A stretch of 64,000 nt of DNA from Myxocyprinus asiaticus (Eukaryota > Chordata > Actinopteri > Cypriniformes > Catostomidae). The notes under the pieces are model-generated. The model was not told where the DNA came from, ran no database searches, and saw only the letters and a list, made by a program, of their open reading frames with translations. The stretch spans positions 44,691,826 through 44,755,825 of the forward strand of contig NC_059362.1 in NCBI RefSeq assembly GCF_019703515.2. Reading direction: 5' to 3'. The position numbers were made by a program, and so were the translations under genes. Shown one piece after another: positions 32,200-43,768 of the stretch (the stretch's first letter is position 1; the number at the start of each line of letters is the position of its first letter).

Positions 32200-32935
32200 T
32201 GTACTTCTTAAAAGTAAAAATGATCATTTTTTGAAATAATTACATTAGTACTGTAATATAAATATACTATTATAACAAATATAATAGTAATTATAAAAAT
32301 AATGATATCTATAATTGTAGTTATAGATATCTGTAACTGCGTTTTGAGAATAAATGACAGATAATTGTGAAATTTTACTAGTGAAAATGCAAAGATATCA
32401 AAAGTTACGTTTTTAACTAGTCATTAGTGTATATTTCTGAGTGATGACGTCATGTTTGATGTTTTAAGAATTTTTAAAACAATGCTTTCTTACTCGTTAC
32501 AATCACATTAAAGATGTTTGATATTAACTTTGCCATTAGTGAAAAACAAATTACGGATATCAAAAACTAGCATTTTTACTAGTAATTCAATTGTTGATAT
32601 AAGGAATGGACATTTGCACTAGTAACAATGCACTGTAATTATATAAAAAAAAATATCATTTTTACTAGTAAGAAGTACATAGCTGATATGTTAAATTGGA
32701 ATTTCAAACTTGTAAAAAATTTTTGTAGTGACAGATCATGAAATTCTACTAGTAAAATGCAGTTACAGATATCAAGAATTACAGTTTTTAAATAGTTACA
32801 AATGTAATTTTTGATATCAGTAGTGTTATAGAGTAATGCCGTCATGTTTGATAGCAAGAATGTACGTTTTTACTCGTGCAACTGTAATTACTGATCGCAT
32901 TCCTGATATCAGCTAGGGAAAATCGAATTATCTAC
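32200..32935. repeat. Degenerate tandem array built on TTTTTACTAGT and GATATC
   Basis: tttttactagt or a close variant recurs about eight times between 32370 and 32880, alternating with gatatcaa-like words at roughly 50-70 base spacing. A further block of the same family is at 38680-38780. Confidence 0.6.
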
Positions 32936-32957
32936 AATTCATATCCTCCGTGAATAA

Positions 32958-33564
32958 AGGAATATTCCAGGTTCAATACAAGTTAAGCTCAGTCGATAGC
33001 ATTTGTGGCATAAAATTGATAACCACAAAGACTTGCCCCTCTTTTTCTTAAAAAAAATAAAATAAAAATATCGAGGTTACAGTGAGGCACTTACAATGGA
33101 AGTCAATGGGGCCAATTTTTGGAGGGTTTAATGTCAGAAATGTGAAGCTTATGATTTTATAAAAGCACTTACAAGAAGAATTAAAAATTGTGTATAATCT
33201 GAAGTTCTGAACTGTAAGTTGTTTAAATCGTAATTTTTACAATATTTTTAGGGTTTGTTGACATTATATCATCATGTCAACAAAGTAGTAAAATTTGCTA
33301 TAGCTGTACACAGAAAAGGCTCGTAATCGATTTGATCACACTAACATCATGTTAACATGAATGTTGTTTATGTCTTGTGGCTATACTTTTGAAACAGTGA
33401 GGATTTTAACATTTCATTTCTATTGTATATGCCTCACTGTAACCCAGATTTTTGCTTTTTTTAAAGAAAAGGAGAGGTAAGTCAAAATGAGTTTTTGTGG
33501 TAATCAACATTATGCTACAAATGCTGTCGATTGAACTTAAGTTGCATTGAACACAGATTATTCC
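32958..33564. mobile_element. Palindromic TTAA MITE, copy P2
   Basis: Right flank TTAA at 33565-33568; left flank ATAA. Left end aggaatattccaggttcaat, right end the inverse (tgaacacagattattcct). The arms share gcatttgtggcataa / ttatgctacaaatgc and ggaagtcaatggggcc. No ORF. Confidence 0.75.
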
Positions 33565-33568
33565 TTAA

Positions 33569-34200
33569 AAAGTCAATTCGGCTTGACATACTTGGCGCTG
33601 CCGCAAAACGCTGAATTTAACACATTGAGTTTAATTCATTCGTTTGGGACAATTTGTTTAGAATGTAAATATGTAATTTAGCAGACATCTGAAGTGAATT
33701 AGGCCCACAAATTGTCCTCTCTCGTGTTTTATGTCACCCAGAGTAGTCGTTTCCAATAATCCTCTCTGTGAGACAGTTGGAGAGATTTAGAAAACGTGAG
33801 AGATTCTTCGGTAAAATGAAACGTGAATCTCGCTTCGCCTTTCTGCTTGTCAATTCAATAATTGACAGTGACTGGCAGAAATGTCCATCAGCTAATCCTC
33901 TTAGTGTGCATAATGCTGCACTTTAATGGACCCAACAGCTGAGCTGAGCTACAACACCAGACGGAGCAGAAATGAACCGATATGTTCCAGCGGCAGAGGT
34001 TTACATTCTCATCTACAGAAGTGAGGCTTTAGTAGTGACCACAAATGGTGGTGAACTTTAAGACATTAACTCTGTTCCAATTGTGAGTGAGCTGCCTACC
34101 TAGGCAGCATTTTAAGGCATCAAAGACATGCTCCTGATGTGAATGCAGTTCCAAAAGGTAGATCAATTCTTTCTACCAAAATTTAAGGCAGTACCACATG
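33569..34200. other. Intergenic, repeat-poor segment
   Basis: No transposon ends or ORF seen. The mixed composition (for example cctctctgtgagacagttgg, tgaaacgtgaatctcgcttc) looks single-copy, so it is a candidate conserved non-coding stretch between cpsf2 and slc24a4. Confidence 0.3.
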
Positions 34201-34214
34201 TGTCTCAGAAATCA

Positions 34215-34800
34215 ATATTTAACACTGATTTTCAATCACAGCTTTCATGTGTCTTGGCATGCTCTCTACCAGTCTTTCACACTGCTGTTGGGTGACTTTA
34301 TGCCACTCCTGGCGCAAAAATTCAAGCAGCTCGGCTTTGTTTGATGGCTTGTGGCCATCCATCTTCCTCTTGATCAGATTCCAGAGGTTTTCAATGGGGT
34401 TCAGGTCTGGAGATTGGGCTGGCCATGACAGGGTCTTGATCCGGTGATCCTCCATCCACACCTTGATTGACCTGGCTGTGTGGCATGGAGCATTGTCCTG
34501 CTGGAAAAACCAATCCTCAGAGTTGGTGAACATTGTCAGAGCTGAAGGAAGCAAGTTTTTTTCCAGGATAACCTTATACGTGGCTTGATTCATGCGTCCT
34601 TCACAAAGACTTCGCTCACGATTCCAGCCTTGCTGAAGCACACCCAGATCATCACCGATTTTATTAAGCACAATTTGAGATGTGCTGGAAATGTTCATGA
34701 CCTTCAGTTGACAAAAATGGAATAAATCTCCTGTGATGCATGTACATACACTGTTGGAAATTATTAGCATACAAATGAAATAAATTATTGAGAGAGTGAA
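34215..34800 (-). mobile_element. Tc1-like element, truncated, catalytic part of a DD34E transposase
   Basis: The minus-strand frame 34770 to 34219 reads WNRERSLCEGRMNQATYKVI, FFQQDNAPCHTARSIKVWME, and [20 protein letters not shown] and ends at a natural stop, with 34 residues between the second Asp and the Glu. The N-terminal DNA-binding half is missing and no terminal inverted repeats were found, so the copy is truncated. The first part of the ORF (to about residue 45) is not clearly transposase. Confidence 0.8.
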
Positions 34801-36405
34801 AAATGTTTCACAATACTAAAAGTGCCTGAAGTTGAAGAAACACCCAGACACATAAAAATAGCAGAAGTGTGTCTGATAATATAATGGACAGCAACAGTTG
34901 CTAAGCTAGGATTGGTCAGTAATATTTTAAAGGCAGACAAAAGCTCAGTTGTTTGGTAATAATTTGCATCACTTTCACATTCATGCTATAATCAGTGTAC
35001 TGCAACACGCAACCTTTTAAGGGCTCTGAGAAGGATTTTATTTCACTAGATAGTTACTGTATATCCGTATCCCCTGTGCTGAATCGCTTTACATTGACAA
35101 ACACATAATCGGTGAGATTTAATGTAACAGTGCAGAGCTTATTCACCACAGTTAACACGCAACAGGGCCGTAAAACAAATAATCTCTAAACAATGACCTT
35201 CGATTGACTGCTCATTAAAACGCCACAGTCACTACTTTGAATCTTTGTACAATCTATTGGTTGAGTCTTTTCACAGAGACAGAGCATCGATCACAGTTAT
35301 CTTCTTCAAAGTGTATAAGATGGTTCCTCAATATCTTGTCTTTTTTCATCTTGTTCCACTTCTCAGCTGGTGGGTGAGAATGTTGCGCAACCCATGACTA
35401 ATGGACAGAAGTTTTGAGTGAAGCTGTGAGCAAATAACATCATTTGTGTGTGAACTCTTCACAGTGGACCTGAATCCTCATTACAGCTGCCACACTTTGG
35501 TAAAAACTAGGTGTTTTACATTTGCTGAAGAAACTGTGAGAGGTGTTTGCTTGTTCAAAACTCGCTGCCACAATATTATGGTGTTGCTATATGATTTATA
35601 AGGTGTTATGAGTGGTTTTAACAGCATTTTTATGTGGTTACTTACTGACCCAAGACAAAAGAGGCCAAACACAAGTCACTGACATGAAGGCTAAATGTCA
35701 AGTTCATCATAATGAGCTTCTCCATGTATCCCAATTGTCTTTTAAATCTGTCGTTATTTACTATTATTGTCGTAACTTTTATTACATTGATATTAACTGG
35801 TATTAAATTACTTTAACTGTTGATAAGAGATACTGCATTACCTATAACAGTAGCATATAACAATGGCAAAATATCTATGCCTATATTTCTCCATTGGTTA
35901 ACAGTAACTATATATAAGTCTTGTTAAAAGTCTTTTTATTTTTCACACTCAATATTTTTTAATTTGTCTACTAACAATGGCCAGCAGTGTATGTACATGT
36001 ACTGTATCTCAGACGATTTTTGTAAAAAATCATTTCCAGCACATCTTAAATTTCGTATATTACAGTTCTGTGCTGGAAATGACACTGAAGGAAAGGACGT
36101 TTTTTTAATATTTTTTAAATAAAATGTCCGACTCCTTTGACTTGCCAAGACTAATTTAATAGCTAGCATTTTATGTATCCTAAATACATGCACATTATAT
36201 TTCCTTGTTTTTTTTTTTTTTGCCGTATTTTGGCAAAATTACAGCTTGATTAGACATGATTGGGGAAAACAAATATTGGAAAAAAATATTCTGCTTACAA
36301 GTGATATTTATGTAGATTTTTCATCAATCATCACTTGCCTCATATTTCATGCTTTTCACTTAAACTTTTGTCTAATTGGTTCTTAACAAGTACACAGAAA
36401 AATAA
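34801..36405. other. Intergenic, no gene recognised
   Basis: AT-rich. Only short unsupported ORFs. 34801-35080 may be trailing sequence of the adjacent Tc1 element (caatactaaaagtgcctgaa). Confidence 0.3.
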
Positions 36406-36406
36406 A

Positions 36407-36407
<1 letters not shown>

Positions 36408-36461
<54 letters not shown>
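36408..36461. repeat. (TA)n microsatellite, left of a Tc1 MITE
   Basis: Pure TA repeats abut the element at 36462; the mirror TA tract lies at 36995-37041. Confidence 0.95.
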
Positions 36462-36464
<3 letters not shown>

Positions 36465-36991
36465 TACTGTGCAAAAGTTTTAGGCACTTAAGATGTTTCA
36501 CAAAAGCATTTGTCTTAAGATGGTTATTTATATCTTCAGCTTTAGTGTGTCAGTAGGAAATATAAATGTTGGACTCCCAAACATTACTTTTGCAAATAGA
36601 AAAGATTAGAATAGAAGAACAGGGAGCCCTGCAACAGATGTCATGGCCCCCACAGAGCCCCCCACTGAACATCGTGTCAGTCTGAGATTACATAAAGAGA
36701 CAGAAGTAATTGAGACAGACTAAATAGATAGAAGAACTGTGGTGAATTCTCCAAGAAGCTTGAAACATCCTATCTGCCAACAACCAAGAAAAACTGTGTC
36801 CAGGTGTACCTAGGAGAATTGGTGCTGTTTTAAAGGCAAAGGTGGTCACACCAAATATTGATTTAGCTTTTTTATGTTTACTGGACTTTTTATGACATTA
36901 AGTGATAAATGAAAACTATTTATGGCATTATTTTTGAAGACATCCTCACTATGCAACATTTTTCACAAGTGCCTAAAACTTTTGCACAGTG

Positions 36992-36994
<3 letters not shown>
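36462..36994 (+). mobile_element. Tc1-like MITE with CAGTACTGTGCAAAAG ends, 533 bp
   Basis: Inverted ends cagtactgtgcaaaagtttt and the inverse of acttttgcacagtgctg. The interior keeps eroded C-terminal transposase sequence (caaccaagaaaaactgtgtcc, ggcaaaggtggtcacaccaa) with stops. It is inserted at TA within a TA microsatellite. Confidence 0.85.

Positions 36995-37041
<47 letters not shown>
36995..37041. repeat. (TA)n microsatellite, right of the Tc1 MITE
   Basis: TA repeats directly after the element end. Confidence 0.95.
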
Positions 37042-37045
<4 letters not shown>

Positions 37046-37184
37046 GGCAAACTTGTTTGGTGTGGTGGAAATGTGGAAACTGCGGGACAAAATTTATAGA
37101 AATTATTTTCAAACAATAAATATTGTAATGTTTATTGTTTTTTTCACTGTGTGTTTAGATTATCACTGTTTTAAACATGTAATG

Positions 37185-37304
<120 letters not shown>

Positions 37305-38274
37305 CAAGGCTAAAACAGTGAAATCTATACATAAAAGTTATATGAAAATTACCAAAAATAAATGATGGAAAGTCCTGGATGAAAGTCCTGCTAAAAAGTT
37401 TCCAAGTCAGTTTAATGTGACATTAATATAATAAAAAGAAAAAAAGTTGTAATCTGTTTTAATACAAATCTAATATATAAACACATACAAATTAACATGC
37501 AGATTTTTTTTTAATGCTTAGATATCATCAGTTAAAGATTAACCCCTCTAACCACTAATACTATTCACTTGTCTGCTTCTGTTGCATATAAATGACCGCA
37601 AATTTGTTCACAACACACAGATCTGTCAGTTTCTGGAGGAAGAACAAATCATGTTCTGCTGCAGCTGCATTATGCAATATGGGAACAAGAGTGCATTTTG
37701 GGTAAGGTGACACTGTCATTTTCCCTCCAGAGACAGATGGCAGGGAAGATATTAGATTATTTTCAATATTGAAAAACATGTCTGGAAAAATGAGGAACAG
37801 TAATGCAAATGGCAAAGAGAATGAAAAGTCAGCTCGATAAAAAAAGAAACCACGCTAAACCCCCTAAAATATATAGATGTATTACTACCTTATAGTACTA
37901 TCTAAATACCACGGAATATGAAATATGGTGATCATTTAGTACCATGATTTATATCAGGGTTTGTGATATTGTTACAGATATCCCAACGCTAAATTAATGA
38001 ATAAACATTGAAATTTTCATAAAAGAACACTTAATTTGATCAGTAAAAATATTGATTATATTTATTATAATATTTACATATATTATTGATAAATAAAAAG
38101 ATTTTTATAAAACTTATTATATTAGATGTTTTAATTATTGGCCATAACAATACAAACAACATTAACAAGACATCCTAATATTTATTATATTTATATTATA
38201 TTTACTGGAAAGTGTCAGTGTTAATCTGTGAGCTTAAATAATTTAGCTCACAGATGACAAATAAGGATGGAATA

Positions 38275-38465
38275 TCCTGGTATATGTCTGTACCATGCTA
38301 CAATGATGGTATCAGATGGTAATACCATGGTACTTTACTATGGTACTGAGATTAATTTACTGTACCATGGTATTTACATGGTGCTTTAAGGTACTCCAGA
38401 GAAAACTATGGCATTACCATGGTACATGCTCCAAGAAAAACATGGTATTTTTATGGTACATGAAA
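38275..38465. repeat. Cluster of ACCATGGTA palindromes
   Basis: taccatggtac and variants recur at least eight times (ataccatggtact, tgtaccatggtattt, attaccatggtacatg) in 190 bases; weaker copies extend back to 37890. Confidence 0.6.
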
Positions 38466-39346
38466 AGTAATTCTTTCAGGATCTCCTTAACATAACCGTA
38501 GTAGAGACACAAACAATCGATAGTAATCTAATTTCTGTAAATGTATTTAATCGTGTTAGATTTGGTACTATATTTCACATATCTGGAAATAGATTTCAGA
38601 CATAAATAAACTGAAGATTTAAACTAGTTTCAACAGTAAATTAATTATAGATATGTTATTGAATTTTAAATAGGAGCGAATGACAGATTGTATAATTGTA
38701 CCAGTGAAAATGCAGTTATAAATAACAAGAATGACATTTTTTACTAGTTGAAATTTCATTTTTGATATCAGTCATGTGCAGGGGCGCAGGAACCATTATA
38801 ACTGAGGGAGACATGTCCCCCTCGCTTTTAAAAATAACTAAACTAAAATAATGACATTTTTATACGTTTATTTTGCTTAATTGTAGTGCAAGAAGAAAAA
38901 AGTGCTGCCGTTCGTCTAAAACAAAGCCTTTAAGACCCAGCAGAAGCCTCTGCCAGCTGGTTGCTTCAGCAGTAGGTGGAACTAACTCAAAAGAGGTAAT
39001 CACATTGGCTAGCGCTCACATGTCACAGTCCATGTTTTGATTCAGCAAATCAGTTCGAGTGAATGCAGACAACATGATTAATATTAATAAGCCCAACAGC
39101 CAGCCAGATTTTGTGCTTTGATTCTTTGGTTCTGGCTGACTGGACCAATGTTTGAAATGTTTGACAGTCATTAAATTATATGATAATTATTTTATTTAAT
39201 ATGAACATTTTCATTCATACATGGTGTCTACATTTTAGTTCTAATTATTAAAGTTCGATCATAAAAAAAATGCTGTTTTTTTTTTTAAAGTTCAGTTGAT
39301 ATACTTTCAAATGATATCACACATTCTTAAAAACATAAAATATATA

Positions 39347-40567
39347 CACCGGCGGCCAAAAGTTTGGAATAATGTACAGATTTTGCTTTTATGGAAAGAA
39401 ATTGGTACTTTTATTCACCAAAGTGGCATTCAACTGATCACAATATATAGTCAGAACATTAATAATGTGAAAAATTATTATTACAATTTGAATTTTTTTT
39501 TTTTGAAATTCTTAAACTTCTTCAAAGAGTTCTCATCTAAAAATCCTCCACGTGCAGCAATGACAGCTTTGCAGATCCTTGTTATTCTAGCTGTCAGTTT
39601 ATCCAGATACTTAGGTGACATTTCACCCCACACTTCCTGTAGCACTTGCTGTAGATGTGAATGTCTTGTCGGGCTCTTCTCACGCACCTTACAGTCTAGC
39701 TGATCCCACAAAAGCTCAATGGGGTTAAGATCCATAACACTCTTTTCCAATTATCTGTTGTCCAATGTCTGTGTTTCTGTGCCCACTCTAACATTTTCTT
39801 TTTGATTTTCTGTTTCAAAAGTGGCTTTTTCTTTGCAATTCTTCCCATAAGATCTGCACCCCTGAGTCTTCTCTTTACTGTTGTACATGAAACTGGTGTT
39901 GAGCGGGTAGAATTCAATGAAGCTGTCAGCTGACGACATGTGAGGCGTCTATTTCTCAAACTAGAGACTCTGATGTACTTATCCTCTTGTTTAGTTGTAC
40001 ATCTGGTCTTCCACATCTCTTTCTGTCCTTGTTAGAGCCAGTTGTTCTTTGTCTTTGAAGACTGTAGTGTACACCTTTGTATGAAATCTTCAGTTTTTTT
40101 GGCATTTTCAAGCATTGTATAGCCTTCATTCCTCAAAACAATGATTGACTGACGAGTTTCTAGAGAAAGCTGTTTCTTTTTTTGCCATTTTTGACCTAAT
40201 ATTGACCTTAAGACATGCCAGTCTATTGCATACTGTGGCAACTCAAAAACAAGCACAAAGACAATGTTCAGCTTCATTTAACGAACCAAATAGCTTTCAG
40301 CTGTGTTTGATATAATGGCAAGTGATTTTCTAGTATCAAATGATCAATTTAGCACGATTACTCAAGGATAAGGTGTTGGAGTGAAGGCTGCTGTCTAGAT
40401 TTGATCAGAAATGACTTTTTTCAAATAGTGATGGTGCTGTTTTTTACATCAGTAATGTCCTGACTATACTTTGTGATCAGTTGAATTCCACTTTGGTGAA
40501 TTAAAGTACCAACTTCCTTCCAAAACAGCAAAATCTGTACATTATTCCAAACTTTTGGCCGCCTGTG
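39347..40567 (-). mobile_element. Tc1-like element, internally deleted (copy 2), 1,221 bp
   Basis: Ends CACCGGCGGCCAAAAG (after TA) and CTTTTGGCCGCCTGTG (before TA at 40568). Minus-strand pieces: helix-turn-helix region at about 40230-40032, linker 40016-39751 (VSCTTVKRRLRGADLMGRIA, EWAQKHRHWTTDNWKRVLW) and a C-terminal piece from 39750 (VMDLNPIELLWDQLDCKVRE). The join between WKRVL and DLNPIE removes the catalytic core, exactly as in copy 1. Confidence 0.9.
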
Positions 40568-40569
40568 TA

Positions 40570-42096
40570 TATAAATTATATATACATACATACTGTATAT
40601 ATATGATGTCACAGGCCTACAAGTCATGAGCCAGGACATTTGCATTTTTTGCAAATCTCTTTTACTTGGACATGATGCCATGACTCTTGCACATTTTGGC
40701 CAATCTAGCAACTATTTTTTTGCTCATAAGCACATATTTTAGCTTATTTACAGCTTGATATCATCTTAACTAACTTAAAACACGATGAATCAATAATAGG
40801 CTATTGTACCAACACAAAGGATTGCATCATCCACAGAGGTCTGGGCTAAGCCCCGAATATCCACTGACCCTAGAACTGTCCCTGCTTTGAAGGAAGGAAG
40901 TCTATTTCATGCGTTTGCATGACCAAACATATTGGAGGCTTATTAAGCATAACCATAAATGTGTAAACATGCTCACTGAGGTGATGTTTATGGAGTGTAT
41001 GGAGCCTGATACAGGCCAGTGTCGTCTTCTGACACTGTTTACTCTTTTTGAGTGTGTGTTTGTGTTGTCTGCTCTGTGTCTCATGATTATTCTGAATATT
41101 TTATCTTCCCTCCAGTGATGCAAGAGCTTTTGGATGCATTAAATGGGAAATATACCAGTGGGACAGGAAACCTTGCATGTGTGTGCACTGTTTGTGACAT
41201 CAAAAAATCTGGCGGCACACTTACATACAAGCTCACTTCCTGTGGCGACGTCTTTCAGCTGAGAAAGTATATGTTACACAACAGAAAGTGTATATGAATG
41301 CCATTGCGTTAGCTAAAATATCAAAGTAAGTTTAATATGTAAATGAATCATGCAAATCTAACTTCACTTTTCTGAGCCAAGTATATTTAACCAAAGTTGG
41401 TGTCTTGGTGATTATTAGTGGATTTATGAAGTCAGTGCCCCTCAAGTTCATACAAGTGTCCTAGCAGAGTAACCACAGGTGGAGTTCAATACATTAACTG
41501 TGAACTGTTTCACTAACATTTGATAACCACAAAGTATCCCAATACTGTTTTAATACTAAACCAAACTTTTTTTTTTTAAATGTTTTGCTTGAAAAGCATG
41601 CTTGTGCTCTCATGCTTTAAAATGAATGCCTTTTGCTTTGATATTTTGCCACTGTGTGTCTATGGAAAGCACATAATGTGTGCCGTTTCCCCTGTGTCTG
41701 TCACTTTGTGTGTGTTTGTGTGCTAAATAAGCACCCATGTGTTTTGGATATTAGATCTAGCTGTAGCACTTGTCTAAGCCTCAGACGGCACACCCACAGT
41801 CCGTGTATTTCACACATAATTGAAAAACACTTTCCGGATCTAGCACGCTCTAATCTGATGAAACTTCTATGAGTCAAAGCACACAGGGTTTTTTTTAATC
41901 AGTCCGCCTGGAAACATAGTTGTATTTACAGGGTACCAGGTTGATGCAACAAGCGCTTTTGAGGATGAAATAATGACTGGATTTGCCGAAGTTTGCCAAG
42001 ATGGTAGCATCAAATCTTTGAAAGATACTCAATACTTGTTTTTATTTATTACTTTAGGGCTGTCGACTTAATATGTTTATTATGTGCACAATGCAA
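40570..42096. other. Intergenic, no gene recognised
   Basis: No element ends were identified. Short ORFs at 41052-41297 and 41654-41872 have no recognisable similarity. Confidence 0.3.
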
Positions 42097-42100
42097 TTAA

Positions 42101-42779
42101 AGGGATAGTTCACCCAAAAATGTAAATTCTCTCATCATTTACTCACCCTCATGCCATCCCAGATGTGTATGACGTTCTTTCTTCTGCTGAACACAAACGA
42201 AGGTTTTAAGAAGAATATCTCAGCTCTGTAGGTCCATACAATACAAGTGAATGGTGGCCAGAAATGTAAAGGTCCAAAAAGCATATAAAGGCAGCATAAA
42301 AGTAATCCATACGACTCCAGTGGTTTAATCCATGTCTTCTGAAGTGATATGATAGGTGTGGGTGAGAAACAAATCAATACGTAAGTGCTTTTTTTTTTTT
42401 TACCATCAATCTCCACTGTCACACTCTTTTATCTTTTTGCCGATTTGCATTCTTCATGCATATCGCCACCTACTGGGCAGGGTGGAGAATTTAAACTTAA
42501 ATATTCATCTGTTTCTCACCACACTTATTATATCACTTCAGAAGACATGGATTAAACCACTGGAGTCGTATGGATTACTTTTATGCTGCCTTTATGTGCT
42601 TTTTGGAGCTTCAAAGTTCTGGTCACCATTCACTTGCATTGTATGGACCTACAGAGCTGAAATGTTCTTCTAAAAATCTTTGTTTGTGTTCAGCAGAAGA
42701 AAGAAAGTCATATACATCTGGAATGGCATGAGGGTGAGCAAATGATGAGAGAATTTTCATTTTTGGGTGAACTATCCCG
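42101..42779. mobile_element. Angel-like palindromic MITE, 679 bp, TTAA flanks
   Basis: TTAA at 42097-42100 and 42780-42783. The arms (about 42101-42375 and 42515-42779) are inverted copies: agggatagttcacccaaaaa against tttttgggtgaactatcccg, and tttaatccatgtcttctgaa against ttcagaagacatggattaaa. The 140-base centre differs. Similar foldback repeats in zebrafish have been called Angel (name from memory). No coding capacity. Confidence 0.85.
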
Positions 42780-42783
42780 TTAA

Positions 42784-43590
42784 GGCAAAAAAAACAAAAC
42801 AATACAACAAAAAAAAAACGCAATTAATCATGCAATACTAGGGTTTGTTCAATGATATGGAAATAAAACTTACAATATTTTGAGCCACTTTTTGTATTGT
42901 CTAAATGCTTTACTTGTCTGTTGCCATAATATATTTGTATATAATTGAATAATTGTTTTAATTATGATATTCTAAATTACCTTTATTTGGGGGCCTTTTT
43001 CAGTAAATATTGCTATGTGTTTCATTCGATTAATTAATCGGAACATTATGTGATTAATTTGATTTAAAATTGTTATCGATTGATTTACTTAGATATTTAT
43101 TTCTGTAAAATAATCAGTGCTTGCAACTTTTGGACAACTGTTCATAGTGACTGACAATTCCGTTTGGTGATGCTATAGTGGCACAGAAATTACACACTTC
43201 GGCTTATATATTTTGTTTATTTATTTAGAGTGTGATTTTTACTTTTCGAGGCCACTGTAAGTTGGAACATCTCTCTAGTGTAATATCAAAACAGTGCGTC
43301 CCAATGTCCGTGAATCGTCTTAATTCCCTGAAGGTCAAAGGTCAGATATCACTGCATGGCTCTCTGTTTTTATGCTTCATAATTGTGTTGCAGTAAACAG
43401 TGAAATTTTTCCATTATCAGGGACTTGACCAGCATTTAATTGAACAGCGCATGCAATTAAAAGTTCAACAATGGGAAGCAAGCTCATTGAGATGAAAGCG
43501 GAGTATTAATAAAGCCGGTTAATAGATGTGGACTCTGTCCACTGCACAGAGCCGTGACAGTAAAGGACAGGAGACCTGTGACAAGGAGAC
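42784..43590. other. Intergenic, repeat-poor; carries the DR1 site
   Basis: After AT-rich sequence to 43080, the interval 43090-43590 has mixed composition with no repeat ends and looks single-copy (cttgaccagcatttaattga, gcgcatgcaattaaaag). It is a candidate conserved non-coding block upstream of slc24a4. Confidence 0.35.
43332..43344 (+). promoter_or_regulatory. Perfect DR1 nuclear-receptor site (AGGTCA-A-AGGTCA)
   Basis: Two perfect AGGTCA half-sites in direct orientation are separated by one A. DR1 sites bind RXR heterodimers, HNF4 and COUP-TF. The site is about 3.4 kb upstream of the slc24a4 start, in a stretch (43,090-43,590) free of recognised repeats. Function is inference. Confidence 0.4.
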
Positions 43591-43592
43591 CA

Positions 43593-43594
<2 letters not shown>

Positions 43595-43645
<51 letters not shown>

Positions 43646-43650
43646 CGTGT
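43595..43650. repeat. (GT)n microsatellite
   Basis: About 56 bases of GT with GCGT interruptions at the 3' end. Long Val/Cys ORFs across it are artefacts. Confidence 0.95.
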
Positions 43651-43768
43651 TTTCATACATACATAACTATAGTTTGGGTACACATTTGTCCCCAGAAATG
43701 GGAAAATCTGACAATATTTTGGGCTTTCCTCATTTGGAACAACAATCCATACATAAATTATATACATA

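Noticed and set aside
41052..41297. Possible exon encoding a Cys-rich peptide, preceded by a ccctccag acceptor-like site
   Set aside because: No family resemblance, no donor or partner exon, and no known gene expected between cpsf2 and slc24a4.
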